Source: Tetrahymena thermophila SB210
Lineage: Eukaryota > Ciliophora > Oligohymenophorea > Hymenostomatida > Tetrahymenidae
Assembly (NCBI RefSeq): GCF_000189635.1
Contig: NW_002476199.1
Location: forward strand, 208,173 to 272,172
DNA length: 64,000 nt
Direction: 5' to 3'
The notes under the pieces were generated by a model. The model did not search any database. It was not told where the DNA came from and saw only the letters and a list, made by a program, of their open reading frames with translations. Position numbers and translations under genes: made by a program. How positions within the stretch are numbered: position 1 is the stretch's first letter; every line of letters starts with the position of its first letter. Positions 26,036-39,400 of the stretch are shown piece after piece.

Positions 26036-28625
26036 ATGAAAATATTAACAAGTGACAACTAATAATATACAAAAAAGAGAAGTATTTTTAGTTCATAATT
26101 TAGTAGCATAAACTGAATATAAATAATTACTTTCTTTGTTTTGAATGTTGGAAATTAATTAATAAAAAGATATTAAATTTCAAAACATTGAGAAAAAGAG
26201 GAAAATAAATAAGTAAATATTTAGAAAAGGAAGCGTTAAATATAATAGGAAAATAGCACTTTTAATAGGATTTCTTACTAGTATACTTCTGCTGTTACAT
26301 CAGAAGAGTTCAATAAAATTTAAGCCTTATAAATATAATTTGAAAATAAATAGGAAGCTAAAATGCAGATTTAAAAGACATAAGAAATAATACATAATAT
26401 AAATTTGTATGACGAAAGAGATCAATATGTAATATAGATATAATTTAATGAAGAAGGTTCAAGAGAAGAGTAAAAGCCAGAAAGAATAAGTCATTATTTA
26501 ATTCAGGGAATAGACTTTATAACAGATAATTAAAATTTAAAAATTTAACTCAATAAAAATGAGCTTAAAGAAATAAATCCTTATATTTTACTTCAAAAGC
26601 TGATTGATAAAATATATCATATGAGCGCACTCTTTAAATAGTAAAAGGATTTCTTTAGGTACTCACCTATAGTCAAAAATGTCAGCTTTAACTGGATTTA
26701 TATTGATTTAGAATTGTAATTTTTTGAGAAACCTTCTTCTCAGCATTAAATTTAGATATAAGAAACATTTAAGGCAAGGTAATATATTAATGACATTTAA
26801 GATTGTTTATTTGAATTTTTTAAAGTTAAAATGATTATTTTCATCAAGAACTAAAAGTTACAAAAGGATTTTTTTGCTAAAATGTTTTTTAATTAAAAAA
26901 AGACTCTCAAATATACTTTATACAGACTTATTGAAAGAAATTAATTTAAAAATTTCAGATGAAAGCTCATTTTATTAAGTACAAATTATCAAAGTAATTA
27001 ATTAATTTTTATTAAATTTTATAAACAAATTCATTTAGAAAATAACAGATAAAGAATAACAAAAGTATAGTCCAGAAATGCTAGAAGATAATTTTTTCAT
27101 GAATCAAGTTTATAGTATGAATGAACCTATAGTTCATCAGCTAGAACTACTTTGTTTAATACTCTACTTAATCAATTACGATATCAATAAAAACAAATAA
27201 TATTACATGGAAGATTACTTTGATTTTTTACTTTTTAGTAAACGTATCAAGCATTTACCATAAAATAGATCAGTGTGTTTGTATATTACAAGAGTGGTTT
27301 AAACCTACTAAAATGACTACTTTTAAGAAATAGCAACTAATCCTTTCATAATATATAAAAGTATGCCTTTTTCGCTAACGTTTTATATTTAAGACTGTAT
27401 AGAATGTTAAACAATTTCAAAAAAAATAAGTGAATATGTAAGTATTTCTCATTAAATGCAATTATAGAATATAGACCCTGAGTAGATTAAATAAAAAAAA
27501 GAAATTTATGAAAACTAAATTTCAGATTTAAAATAAAAAGTTTAATAGCATACAAGAGTGATAAACTTGCAGATAAATGTCATTTAAGACATTTTCTAAA
27601 ACTAATATTAATACAATGATAAGATTTGTTAATATATGTATACATATTTAAAGACTCTTCAGACATTATATTCTCGATTTTTTACTTAACTAGAAAATAT
27701 TCTTAACCCTACTAAGAATTAAACCTTGAAAATATTTGAACCCTTTGAATCTAATTTTATTGGTACTATCTTCAACAGATAGAGTCATTCCATATAAATT
27801 CGAGTTATTTTAACTGATTAAGATAAATTAGATATTTTTTATAAGAATTTAAAAAGCTATACCTGTTAAATTTAGAAATTGTTAAGGTAGGTATATTTTA
27901 TGAATCTTATAGGAAAAGATCCAAATGATCTTGAGAGTCTTAATGTAAATTAGCCATAATTTAATTTCGATCTAAATGATGATATGATAAATTAGCAGAT
28001 TGCTTTTGAAATAAAAAGATATGGATTATTATTTAGCATTGTAGTTAAACCAAAATTTATAAATTAATCAAAAATTCTATTTTGTGACATTTTATTTAAG
28101 TAAGCTCTTGATTCTAATAATACTTAAATTTTTAAAGAAAATAAAGATATACGCTTTTAAGATCTAATTAAACTTATGTTTAAATCAGTTTACAGCTTTG
28201 AAATTGATTAGATGCCTATTTAAAATCAAATTAAACATATGACAAATTATTATGATCTAATTTGTTAATTTCTTAAAAACTAAGATGATGAGCTTTATAT
28301 TTAAATTATTAAAAGTCTTGAAGAATTAGATAAAAATAATATATTTACTGACTTTTCTAAAAAAGATCTTGATATTAAAAATATAGAAGGTAAAGGATTT
28401 TAATAACCTAAATACTTGTTTGAAATTAAATCTTTTTACGAGATGATCAATTACTAAAGGTTTTTTACATTTTCCATTAAAATATACTTTGGTAAATGTA
28501 TTCAAAATAAACTTTTCATATTGATGGAAATAAAACCTAACGAAGTTGAAGTAAAATAAATCTAAGTAGCTGATATTTAATAGCATATAAAATATTTTAT
28601 GAATAAATACACCATATTTTAGTGA
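26036..28625 (+). CDS. Unrecognised protein, 795 residues
   Basis: Proposed exons are 26036-26081, 26193-26856, 26903-26993 and 27039-28625, summing to 2,388 nt. From about 26250 to TGA 28623-28625 the frame is strongly coding in character. The first exon and its 111-nt intron are my inference, made because no ATG begins the long frame until 26363. The protein is mixed alpha/beta, rich in Gln, Lys, Phe and Tyr, without a signal peptide, membrane segment or clear repeat. Parts such as YSPIVKNVSFNWIYIDLELQ and KKITDKEQQKYSPEMLEDN recall the histidine-kinase-like helical and beta regions of ciliate cytosolic proteins, but no catalytic motif is visible. The function is unknown. It follows the TmcB-like gene by about 0.8 kb in the same direction. 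Confidence 0.7.
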
Positions 28626-29692
28626 TGTCTTTCTACACTTTTCTCAGCTAAAAAAACAAACTAACAAACAAACAAACTATTAATCACGTCATAATTATTA
28701 ATAAAATCTTTCAATTATTTATATTAATTTATTTTAATTCATATTGTGTAAGGTCTTAATTCCTTTCTAAAATGATAACTATCCATCCATCCATCCTTCC
28801 ATCCGTTCATCAATCCATCTATACTTTTCATTCATTTTTTAATTATATTGTAAATAAAATTTAATTTTTTATAAGAAAGAAACTGAATAATAAATTATAT
28901 TTAAATGATAATTTATTTATTTAATAATTAATATAAAGTTATGTTTTTTATATTATATTTTTATTTGATATTAAGGAAAAATCCATATAAAATTTATATA
29001 TACTTTTTAATTTGGAAAATAAATTTAATAAATATTAATTTATCTGCTATTAAACAGTTTCTTTTTAAATAATTTATTATTTACTATAAAATAATTATAT
29101 GAAGCTTTAAGATAAGAGTAGCTTGATACTCTTATATTGATATATACGAATACTTTTAAAATAGAATATCGAAGTTAGATATCTCCTAAAATTAACTAAT
29201 ATGAATCAGAAAAAATTTAAATAAATTACTGTCTACTCTCATATTTTAAAAATCTAATATCGAAATTCTATATAAAAAAATCGTATTTACAGGCACGATT
29301 TCAGTTGAAAAATATGGTTAAATTATGTTTATTTATTTGATCTGCCTTTGAGATACTAATAGATAGATAAATAGATTACTTACTTTTTATTTGAAATTAT
29401 AATCGTTTTAACTTATATTTAGTTATTTATTTTTATGAATGCCTTTAATACAAAATTCCAAATTATTTTAAAAGCTATTTGTTTTGCTTTCTCAAACAAA
29501 TCCTAATGTAATCAAAGAAAATAATTTAAACATTAACAACAAATAAAACGAAATTAATTAAATTATTTATTATAAGAATTACTTAAAACAAATAAACACT
29601 TTAAGGAGATTATTATAACTTCTACTTATAATATTATCATAGAATAAAATTTGCTATAAATTTTCATTTTATCTGAAATTAATCTAAAAATA
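28626..29692. other. Intergenic region with ATCC microsatellite
   Basis: AT-rich spacer. A tetranucleotide run of ATCC and near-ATCC units lies at about 28780-28835. No gene was seen on either strand. Confidence 0.55.
28780..28835. repeat. (ATCC)n microsatellite
   Basis: About a dozen ATCC-like units, degenerating to TTCC, GTTC and ATCT at the right-hand end. Noncoding. Confidence 0.85.
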
Positions 29693-32498
29693 ATGAGCCT
29701 TTAACCAACTATGGGTAGTAATGAACTAGATTAGCTCTAAAAAGGTAGCGAAACTAGTGATAACTTAAATATATAAGCCTACACTAATATGAATAACGAT
29801 TCAATAAAGATTAATAAAACACAATTTTTTATGAATAACGAAACATAAAATTCCAAAATAGATGATATGGAGCAAGTTAATTAAAAGTTTTAGTTGCCTT
29901 TTGAAATTTGTTTGCATTCAATCTAATAAAATATCATATTTCCTAATATTGAGCGCATGAAAGAAAGTAACTTGTTTGTATATTATTATTATTTAACATT
30001 TATTCTATTTTACACATTTAATAAAATTTATAAAAGTATTAAAATAGGTAAAATAAAATTATTCAAACTATTTGTTTGAGTAATTTGCTTAGCTTTACTT
30101 GAGCAAACTATTGTAGATTATTAAAACATAACTTCATTAAAAAGAATATGAAAGTGCAATTGAACTATTGATATTTTTAGATGATCTAACACAACCTCAC
30201 AATTATGGATAATTTCATCACATAAGAATTACTTGCTTACTATTTATAGGACACTATTTTCGTAGTGTTGGAGATGATCACAGCGCATTTCAAGTCGTCG
30301 AGTAGGCTTTAAGTATTTCTAATTAGCATGGGTCGCCCTTCTTAAAAGGTTTAACTTATCTTAACATAGGTTCTTTACTTTCTAAATTAAACGAGTAAAT
30401 AAATAACATAAAATTGGCAAAAGATTTTTTACATCAAGATTTAATATAAAATTTTAAAAGAATAATAAATACACTATCTACTTAAATAAAAAAATAACAA
30501 TATTAATTTTTTTTTTTTTAGTAATGAATAAGCAATAAAATTTTTCAAACAGTCTATTTTAGCATTCAGTGAATCTAATGAAAAATTAGCTAATTAAATA
30601 ACAGACGGATAAACTAGAAAAAAGTCATAATCCTTCTTGTATTCTCATTAAAATTAAAGTTTGGCCTTGCACAACTTAGGCATTGAATATGAAAAAAACG
30701 ACGATTTAGAAATGGCATTTTTGTCCTACTTTAATTCATATATGAATGCTAGAGATCACTTAGGATCTCATCACAATTTAACAAAGAATTTTTTATCTTT
30801 CCTAAAGAATTTTGTTAAGGTATTATAAAAAGTAAAATATTAAAATACATAAATATATTTTATTTAAATTAGAAACTGAATTGGCAAGTTCAGAATATAG
30901 AAAATCTGTTTGAAGATCCAAACTCTTATCTAAATATAATAAGAAAACAAAAAAAAATTAACAACCCTTATTTTGAAACATTCAATTTTTAGCACATGCA
31001 AAATATTTCAAAGAGTAAATTTATTAAATTATTTATTTATTTATATATTTGATTAGTTATATTTTTTTATATTAATTTTTATTAAAAACTAGATTTTATT
31101 GAGCGTCTAGGAAATTGTTAATCTAAATCTGAAAAATAATCATCATTGAATATGTCCATAAATAAAAATAACTTTGCATAAAACTTAAATTCAACATCAT
31201 AACTTTAAAGCCTAAGGCACAAAGAAAACAGTTCGATTTTGAATTAAAGTTAGTCTTCTAAATCTAAGACTATACAAAATTTTGAAGATAGCATTAAAAG
31301 AGAGGAATATCATTCTATTTTACTGGCAACTGAAGAATTTGAGTCTAAGATAACACGTATTTAAAATTTTATATATCAAATAAAAATATATATATATTAA
31401 TTAAATTTATTGTTATAGCCATGATTTGTTAATCGATGACAGTAGAAAGTAATAAAGCAGATAAGTCTTTCAAAAATAATGATAGTTAATTTTAAGACCT
31501 TGATAGAATTCCTACTTCATAATCAGAAGAGTAAAACCACAAGCTTAGTAGATCTGAATATCTTAAATTTTTGTAAGAGGAATAGGCAAAAGCTAAAAAT
31601 AATACCTAAAATATCTAATAAACAACGGAAGAAAAAAAAATGGTACTAAAAATGCCTCTTAATATGGAAAAAGTTAAATAGCATAATGATGAAAATATGT
31701 CTACTAGTTAAAGGCAAGTTAATCTAGGAGGTAGCAAGTCTTTTATAAGTAGTGTTAACTTCGACACAAATGCATCGAATTTACTGACATCTAAGAGATC
31801 ACATTATGCAAAAAATTAGTAAAGACCCTTCTCAGCTGTATCAAATACAACTAAACATAATTCTATCAAGAGCTTCTAATACAATAATAGTGATGCCACT
31901 GAAAGGGAATTTAACCAAACGGGTATGTTAAATACAAATTTTTCTCATTAAAACGATAGATCTCAAATAACAGATAAATCAATGAGAAAATCAAGTCATA
32001 TTAAGCCTCGTTTAGGTTTAAATAATAACAATCAGGTTATTTCTTAAATTTCTTTCACTAAATACTTGGAGCAGTTTGATGATAAATCATTTTACAAAAG
32101 CTACTAAATTCATTAATCTTAATTAAGATAAATGAAATAAAAAGAATTTCAAGTAAAAGACAGAAATTCTCAACAATTTCATATTAAAAATTCATTTTTT
32201 GTCTCTTAATAGCAGAAGAAAGTAATTAATTTTATATTTAAAATCTAAGATATTTTTATTTATTTAAACATTTACTTAAATAAAGAGCCAATTAGATAGA
32301 ACAACAAGTTTTAATTAAGCTAATACTACAAGCAATGCTGAATCAAAATCATTTGTTGTTAATAGATCTATTTAAAAATAACAAAATTAAGGCAATTTAT
32401 CAAGAAGCTCAATGCTTAAAAGCTAAATTATGCTTAAAAAAGAAAATAGTAAAGAAACAAGCAGTTAAGCAAAGAATATTGAATAGTCTTGCAAGTGA
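29693..32498 (+). CDS. TPR-repeat protein with disordered tail
   Basis: Seven exons (29693-29977, 30117-30394, 30522-30819, 30873-31014, 31093-31356, 31419-32221, 32286-32498) total 2,283 nt, or 760 residues. After a Ser/Asn-rich leader of about 70 residues, residues 95-320 form helix-turn-helix TPR-like units. Examples are EYESAIELLIFLDDL, CLLFIGHYFRSVGDDHSAFQ, SLALHNLGIEYEKNDDLEMA and AFLSYFNSYMNARDHLG. The rest is Ser/Asn/Lys/Gln-rich, probably disordered, and offers many possible phosphorylation sites. TPR domains bind peptides, so an adaptor role is likely; no partner can be named. All exon joins keep the frame. The start is the first ATG in the open frame, preceded by an AT-rich leader. 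Confidence 0.8.
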
Positions 32499-32811
32499 AC
32501 TCTAAAATATTAAATTTATATTCTTAATCTATTTTTATATGTTTGCTTAAAAATAAATATAATTTCTATCAGTTTTTATTAATCTTATTAAAAATATTTA
32601 ATTTTTTGATTCCATCTAAACAAAATAATGGATATTGATTGAATTATAATTATTTAGCTGTTGGCGATAACCATCGAACAATCAATCTATCAATCAATCA
32701 TTTGATATTTATTTAATAAACACAACAAAAATTTAATAAAATTTTATCAAATTAATTTTAATTATATCTGAAAAATTTAGCAATTAAAGTTCTTAATTTC
32801 AAGGTTAATAC
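32499..32811. other. Short intergenic spacer
   Basis: AT-rich spacer of 313 nt between two + strand genes, with an AATC/CAAT-rich run near 32675-32700. Nothing else was seen. Confidence 0.5.
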
Positions 32812-35477
32812 ATGAACGAGTAATAAAAATCATAGCAATTTAGCTAAATTAAAGATTTCAGCTAATCCTAATTTGAAAAAGATGTAGTTTTATCATTTAT
32901 TTAATTTAAAGTATCCAGCCTAAATTATTTCTTTTTTAGTTATTCTAGAAGACCTATACTAATATGCCATGGAAATCATATAGAATGTATAACAATGTTG
33001 AAAAAGAAAATAATTTTTTATATAAAAAGATAGTTGATATATCTGCTAAAGATGTTTAAAATGAAAGTAATTTTTTTATTTTTATCTTAAAATATTAATT
33101 TAATGTTAAATTTGCTACTTGTAATTTATAAAATTATTTCATAAATACTATATAGTTACTTTAAAGGAGTAAAAATATGAGTTAAAGTAGAACAATTAAC
33201 TACTGGTTAGAGTCAAGAAGAGGTAGCAAAATTCTGCTAAAATAACAGAAGAAAATAGAAGAATGTTTATGAAGCTCTACACTTAAAAACCTCATATCAA
33301 TTCTCATCAATAATAGTAGGATTATCAGTAAAAAAAGCAAATAATTAAAAGATTGACTAGATTCCCTTTATCAAACTCAAAGTGTATTAATAATCCTCAA
33401 GGCAGTTAAGAGAGCATAAAGATATAATAAAGCCTTTTACCAGGAAACAAGTCATTTGTTTACCAAGATACTAAATATGAGGAAATCGTAAATGAAATTA
33501 ATTAAGAAGAGTTTTAAGGAATGAGAGATTCACTTAGAGACGGAAGTTATAAACTGATTAACTTTGCTACAAAAGATCATAATATAATAGCTTAAAGAGT
33601 ATTTTTTTAAAATATATTAGCATTTCTAGTTTATCTAAACTTTTTATAAAATATATAAAAAGCCTAGCTCCAGTTGTATGAAGAAAAGTTCCTAAAAAAA
33701 TATTCCAACAGCTTAAAAGCAACATTTAAACATACAACAAATATAAAACCTAATTAAGAATCACATTAATACTGACCTCAATACTGAAAATATTCCTCCT
33801 AAACCTAAAATAGTTTAAAAACGAGCATAAAGTGCTATGAGAACAACTAGATATAAACAATCCGAAAATTAAATGTTATTTGTGCCTACTTTTAAGTAAC
33901 ATCCAAGCATAAATAATGACATTTAGCAATCAAAAATAAATGAATGTCATACAACAACAAGGTAGAGAAGTGATAGTCTGAGATAAAGAAAACTGTCTTT
34001 GCCTGATACACAGTAGTTACAATAATTTTAACTAAAAGAGAAGGATGAAGAGGAAGAAGAAGAGGACCTTTGCTATGACTAACAAAAGGAGTTTCGTTAA
34101 ATTGCATAGTAATATGAACAAATAAAATATGAAAAGGCTAAAAGTAAAGAATAAATATAAAAATAAATACCTTAAACAAAGTATTAAAAAGGTGACTCTC
34201 TAAATTATTCCTAATCTAATATAAATTCAATACATTATTTATAGTCTATTGAATAGCGTAACTGTACCTAGCCAGAATAATCTACATTAACAATAAATTA
34301 AATTTTGAAGCAATAAAATTCTTACTAAAAAAACCATTCTATTTCTGCTTCCAAATATAATTGCAAAGATTTTGTAAAATTTTTTATTTTATTTTTAACT
34401 TTAATTCTAAATTTAATTTTCTTTTAAAAAATCTAGTCTGCAAATATAGAAGGTAATTCTTAAGTCAGTGGTTCTATTTAGGTAAAAAACTTTTTTGAAG
34501 ATGAAAAAGGAATAAGCAAACAAAAATATTATTACAGAAATGAGTTAAAGCATACTGAGTAATCTCCTGGATTACACAACAGCTAAGATATAATTGATAT
34601 CTACAGATAATCAAAAACATAGCCTATATATTAAAGCAATAGTAGCTCAGTAAATTATTCTTATGCCTAAAATAAAAACTTTGAAAAAAGCATTGAACAA
34701 ATTTCTAATAAAAACAAAAATTAATAAATTTACTTAGAACAATTAGAAAACCAAGATAATGAAATAAATTAAAATGATATTTATTCAGACATTTCTACAA
34801 TCAAAACAAAAAAATTCGACTTGATAAATCAAAGAATGATGTAAATTGTTTAGTAGAAAAAGTAAAGCTAATAATAGTAATAATTCACTACTATTGATAA
34901 CAAGAGAAGAAACTATGAACAAGATTTTGAGTAAAGCCCTACAATTAGAAAAAACAAAGTAGGAATATATTATTTAAATTCAACTAATAAAAATCAGGAA
35001 AGTGCAGAAAAAAGTGCAAGAAAAAGCTATTAATAAAAAATTTTAAATGGAAAAGACTTGGATTAACATGAGAGTTTTTCATTTAATTAAGCTAATTTAA
35101 GTAAACTCAATAAATAAGAATAAGCTGAAAGGAAAAAAGATAGCTAATAAGTATCTTTTAGGAAAAAAAGCATTGTTTCAAATAGTTTGAATAACAATTC
35201 AATTGATAATGGCATAAACTTTTTAAAAATGAATGTCTGTTAGAATAAGACTAATTAGCATCTAAATTAAGAAGAAGTTACCTATTAACAAATTTATGAC
35301 TTACCAATGAGTAAAAGAGTTACAGAATAAGAATAACATTAAATTAAAACAAATTTACCTTTATCTATAAATTAAAACTAAGATGAAAAGTCTACAATTA
35401 ATCATTCTAAAAATCCTCCTTCTTACGTTTTACCTGAGCTTAGCTAAAAAAAAGATAAAACTAAAAAAAACTTTTGA
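32812..35477 (+). CDS. Gln-rich protein with CFAP97/Hemingway-like N-terminal region
   Basis: Five exons (32812-32883, 32940-33053, 33167-33598, 33663-34373, 34437-35477) sum to 2,370 nt, or 789 residues. Near the N-terminus, EKENNFLYKKIVDI is followed by a helix and then ITEENRRMFMKLYTQKP and IIKRLTRFP. This order of conserved positions matches what I recall of the CFAP97/Hemingway domain of axonemal proteins (an N-x-LL-x-x-I helix, then I-T-x-EN-x-x-hydrophobic ... P ... a charged helix ending in an aromatic residue and Pro). That makes a ciliary role plausible in a ciliate. Residues 170-789 are Gln/Asn/Lys/Ser-rich, with an acidic EEEEED patch, and probably disordered. The second donor was placed by frame. 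The family call is moderate. Confidence 0.65.
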
Positions 35478-36455
35478 AATTTAATTATAAATAAAAATTA
35501 TAAAATATCTTATTTCAATTTTTAATAAATGGTTTTATTTATAATCACCAAAAAATAAATAACGTATCTATTTTAGTAATTAATTAATGTATTTTTTATT
35601 AAAGCTAATATATTATCTATTGCTAAAGCTTAATTTCTAAAATAATAACAAAAAATACTACCTATTATTTATAAACATTATGAGTCTTTTCTAGTATTTA
35701 ATGGTAAAATTTAAAAGAAACAAATATCAAATTTAAAATTAATTTTTATTTAAGGAAAAAATCTTTCTTTTTTTCTGCTTTATTTTACTAATAAACAATT
35801 ACTTAAAAAATAACGAACAAAAGTAGGACTATTTTATAAATATATTTAATAATAGAACTTAAAAGAATAATTATCAAATCAAAAATTAATTAAATTGATT
35901 TATATTTTTATTTAAAATTAAATTTTGTTTAGCCTGATATTAATTTATAAAATCAATAGTTATTGAAAGTAAGTTATCTATTTACAAGTATTTAATTAAA
36001 TAATTTAAAGAAATAATTATGATATCATCTAAATTAATTTATGTTTTTTATTCAAACTTTGCAGCTACTATTTTTTTTAGATTGATACTACATAGAAAGA
36101 CAAAAATAATTTAAAATAATTTTAGCAGTTAAACTGCTTATTTTTTAAAAGGTTAAAAAATATTTTACTATTTTTTAATGATTTAATATAAAAAAACTAC
36201 TATTTTATGATAAATCTATTATTACTTCTTACATTTTTATGTTTAATTAAAATCTTAATTATAAGATTTAATTTATCAATTAATTAATTAATTATCAATA
36301 TTTAAATAAAACTGAAAAATATAAATCAAGTCTTCTTTGAATTATAATTACTTAATAATTAGCAAAATATATCATATCATATCAATTTAGCTAGCTGTAA
36401 TTAATCTTATTATTATAATAGCAAGCCATTGTAACTAAGCTGATTTATAGATAAA
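35478..36455. other. Intergenic region
   Basis: About 1 kb, almost entirely A and T, with homopolymer runs. No gene or RNA was recognised. Confidence 0.5.
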
Positions 36456-39400
36456 ATGTCTGAGCACATCGAAGAATTTTCTTCAGATTTTGAATAGTAT
36501 GGAGTAGAAGAGGATCATGTAAAAGAAAAGCAGTAAATATTTTTTATTTGCATTTATAATATCAAAAAGCCAGTAAAAGTAATATGCTTAGAAATGCATC
36601 TACTTTTTTAATAAAATTAGTAATATAGTGCTTGAAAAGGCCACCAAAGAAGAGGATTATTAAAATTTAATAGATTAAATATTATAGTAAGTATAAAGTT
36701 CTTAAGATAATATAGAGAAATGCTTAAAAGACTTAAAAAAATGTAAATTATTACAATTTCTTTAATGTTTTTGTAGTAGAAATTTAACATTTTTATGGCT
36801 TTTTAATTTAATTTTGGATTATTTAAATCAAAACAACAGGCTTAGATGAGTATTTCAATCATCATAATTAGAAGAATTTCGCATAATATTTCAGAAAATG
36901 CTTGAAGTAGTTGATTGAAGTAGCAATTTCGTTTTTGAATCAAGAAAAGCTAGATATGAGTCTCATTATTTTAAATGAATGTGATATATTAGTATAAACT
37001 TTTAGTGGGTTTCCAGACATGTAAATTTTAACTTACAACAACTTGAGTTGCTATTTTCGTAAGTGTAAAGACTAGAAAAGAGCCTTAAAACTACTAGAAA
37101 AAGCTGAAAATGTGTATGGCAAAAATTAGACAACAACGAATATGGGAATAACATTTTTAAATAAAAGCGCAATTCTTAGTGAAATGGGAAGGTAATATTT
37201 TTCTATTAATTTGTTAATTAATTATTGATAAGTTTTTGTATGATAGGCACTAAGAAGCTATTAAATGTGCAAAGGCATCAGTGAAAGAGCTTAAAAATTA
37301 ATTTGAAAAAGTCTTCGAGCAAAAGAAATCACACCAAGAAAAATATTTAAATATGAAGAACTTTAAAAATTCAATGCTATCAAACTCAATGGGAGATAAT
37401 AGTAAATTAGAAGAAGATTTTTACTAAAGAGAAGAACAAACAAAATAGATAAATTTGGAATTCTAAGATATTGCCACAGAATTAGGAATTGCATATCATA
37501 ATTTGGCAACTGAAGAATAATATTTTAAGCTTTTTGATAGAAGTATTAAGAATTTTTTTAATGCATACACGATTGTCAAAGAATATTTAGGAGATAATCA
37601 TCCATTGACAACTTAATTTTACTAATCTTTTTAAGTTGTGAACAAAGTAAATTTTAGCTTATTTACAAAACTTAAAATTAATATTTATTTTAGAAATATT
37701 AGTTGCATATTAGCAATTCAAATAACATGGATTAAGGAAAGTAAAAGAAATTTCATAATAAGATAAATGAAAGTCCTGAATATTATTCTAAAGATCTTAA
37801 TTCCATATAAAATAATTATAATAATAATGAATTAGCTGCAATTAATACATAAAATTCTATTGAAGAATTTAATGCAGAAGAATAAAAAGAACAAAAACAG
37901 AGCTTTAAAAATAATGACATTTAGCTGCAAAGGAAAAATATTGTTCCATAAGAAGAAGTGAAGAATAGAAAAATGTTAAAAAAATAGCTTGAAGGAACTG
38001 TGATTGACTATAAATAACAAATGAAGGCGATTAACTTGAATATATATAATCTGCTCTATAGTGATGAAGAGGGAGAAGAAGGTTAAAATGAAATGTATAT
38101 ACCTAACACTCAAGCCAGAATAGAATTATATAAAAATAAATATTAATAATAACCTCCTCAAAGTTTAAAAAATTAATCAAGTATTTCTCAAAAAAAGCCT
38201 CAAATATACAATTAGATGTATTTTGATAATCTTAAAGAAATGCACTAGTTTAAGATTAAGCAATAAAAAACTCTTGAAAATTAAGAGCAAAATAATAATA
38301 AAAACATTAAATATTCGAAAGCTTCAGATTTAATTGAAAATATAATGGAATCACCTAAAAGCTCAGAGAAGAAAATAAATATTTTTGAGATAGATCAAAT
38401 GTTGATAAGGAGAAATAAAAGTAACTAAAATTAAAGATAAAAAGGTGGCTCAGATCTTTATTTTGGCTAAACACAACACAAGTCTGGGTAAGATTCTAAG
38501 GAGCAATAAGCAGTAGATATAAATCATCCTGCATTCTTTTTAGCTAAAAAAATGTAAGGAAAGTATACAAAGCAAAGCACTATAAGACCTATGACAGCTT
38601 AAGAAATATTAGATTCACCACCTTAAAAGAAAGAAGTTGGTGGAAGAAAGTATAAAGTTAACCCTAAATTGTTAATTCCAGATACAGTAATCGAAGCAAC
38701 GAATAGGTACTAAGATTACTTGTAAAGAGAAAAATAATAAAATTAAAAGAAGAGTTTCGTAATAAAATCTACAAGCACAAAAAATCTAAAATAAGCTGAC
38801 AAGGAAAAGCATGAAAAAATGTTTAACTTAGAGGGCATTAACAGTCACTAAGAAAATCCAAAATTTGACAAGAATAAAGTAAATACTCTATATAACGGCT
38901 AAGGTTAAAAAGTTTTAACTTAAGGGAAACACAATTCAAGTGAAAAAAGTATTAGCAAAAATGGCTAAGAAATTGACAATAATAATTTTAAATAAAAATT
39001 AGAACAAATGAAATAAAAAATTGTTTTAAGTTAACAAGAAAATGAAAGATTAAAAAATCAAAATAAAAAGTGGAACTTCGAAACAATAAAAGACGATCAA
39101 ACAAACTTAGAAAAAAACAATTAAAAAAGCTAACTAAGCTAGCAAAAAAGAGGTGAATCTGCTTATTATGTAAATAAAATACCTTCGAAATCCTAAGAAA
39201 GGAGGATTCATTCACAGTCTGGAAACATAGAAGCTGCTACTTAAATCCCAGCTGAGTATCAAATTGTTTCTCCTTACATGAATAGCGCTGTAAGAGCTAA
39301 GAGCAGCTTAGTTTCAGCTATTCAAAAAGGTAGAATGTGTTGTGTATTTGATGAAAATACTTATAATTTAATTATTGCTTTTTAAGATATTCAATCAGGA

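Noticed and set aside
28660..28680. AAAC-type run that might be a telomere
   Set aside because: It is AACA/AAAC, not the CCCCAA repeat expected for this group, and it is internal.
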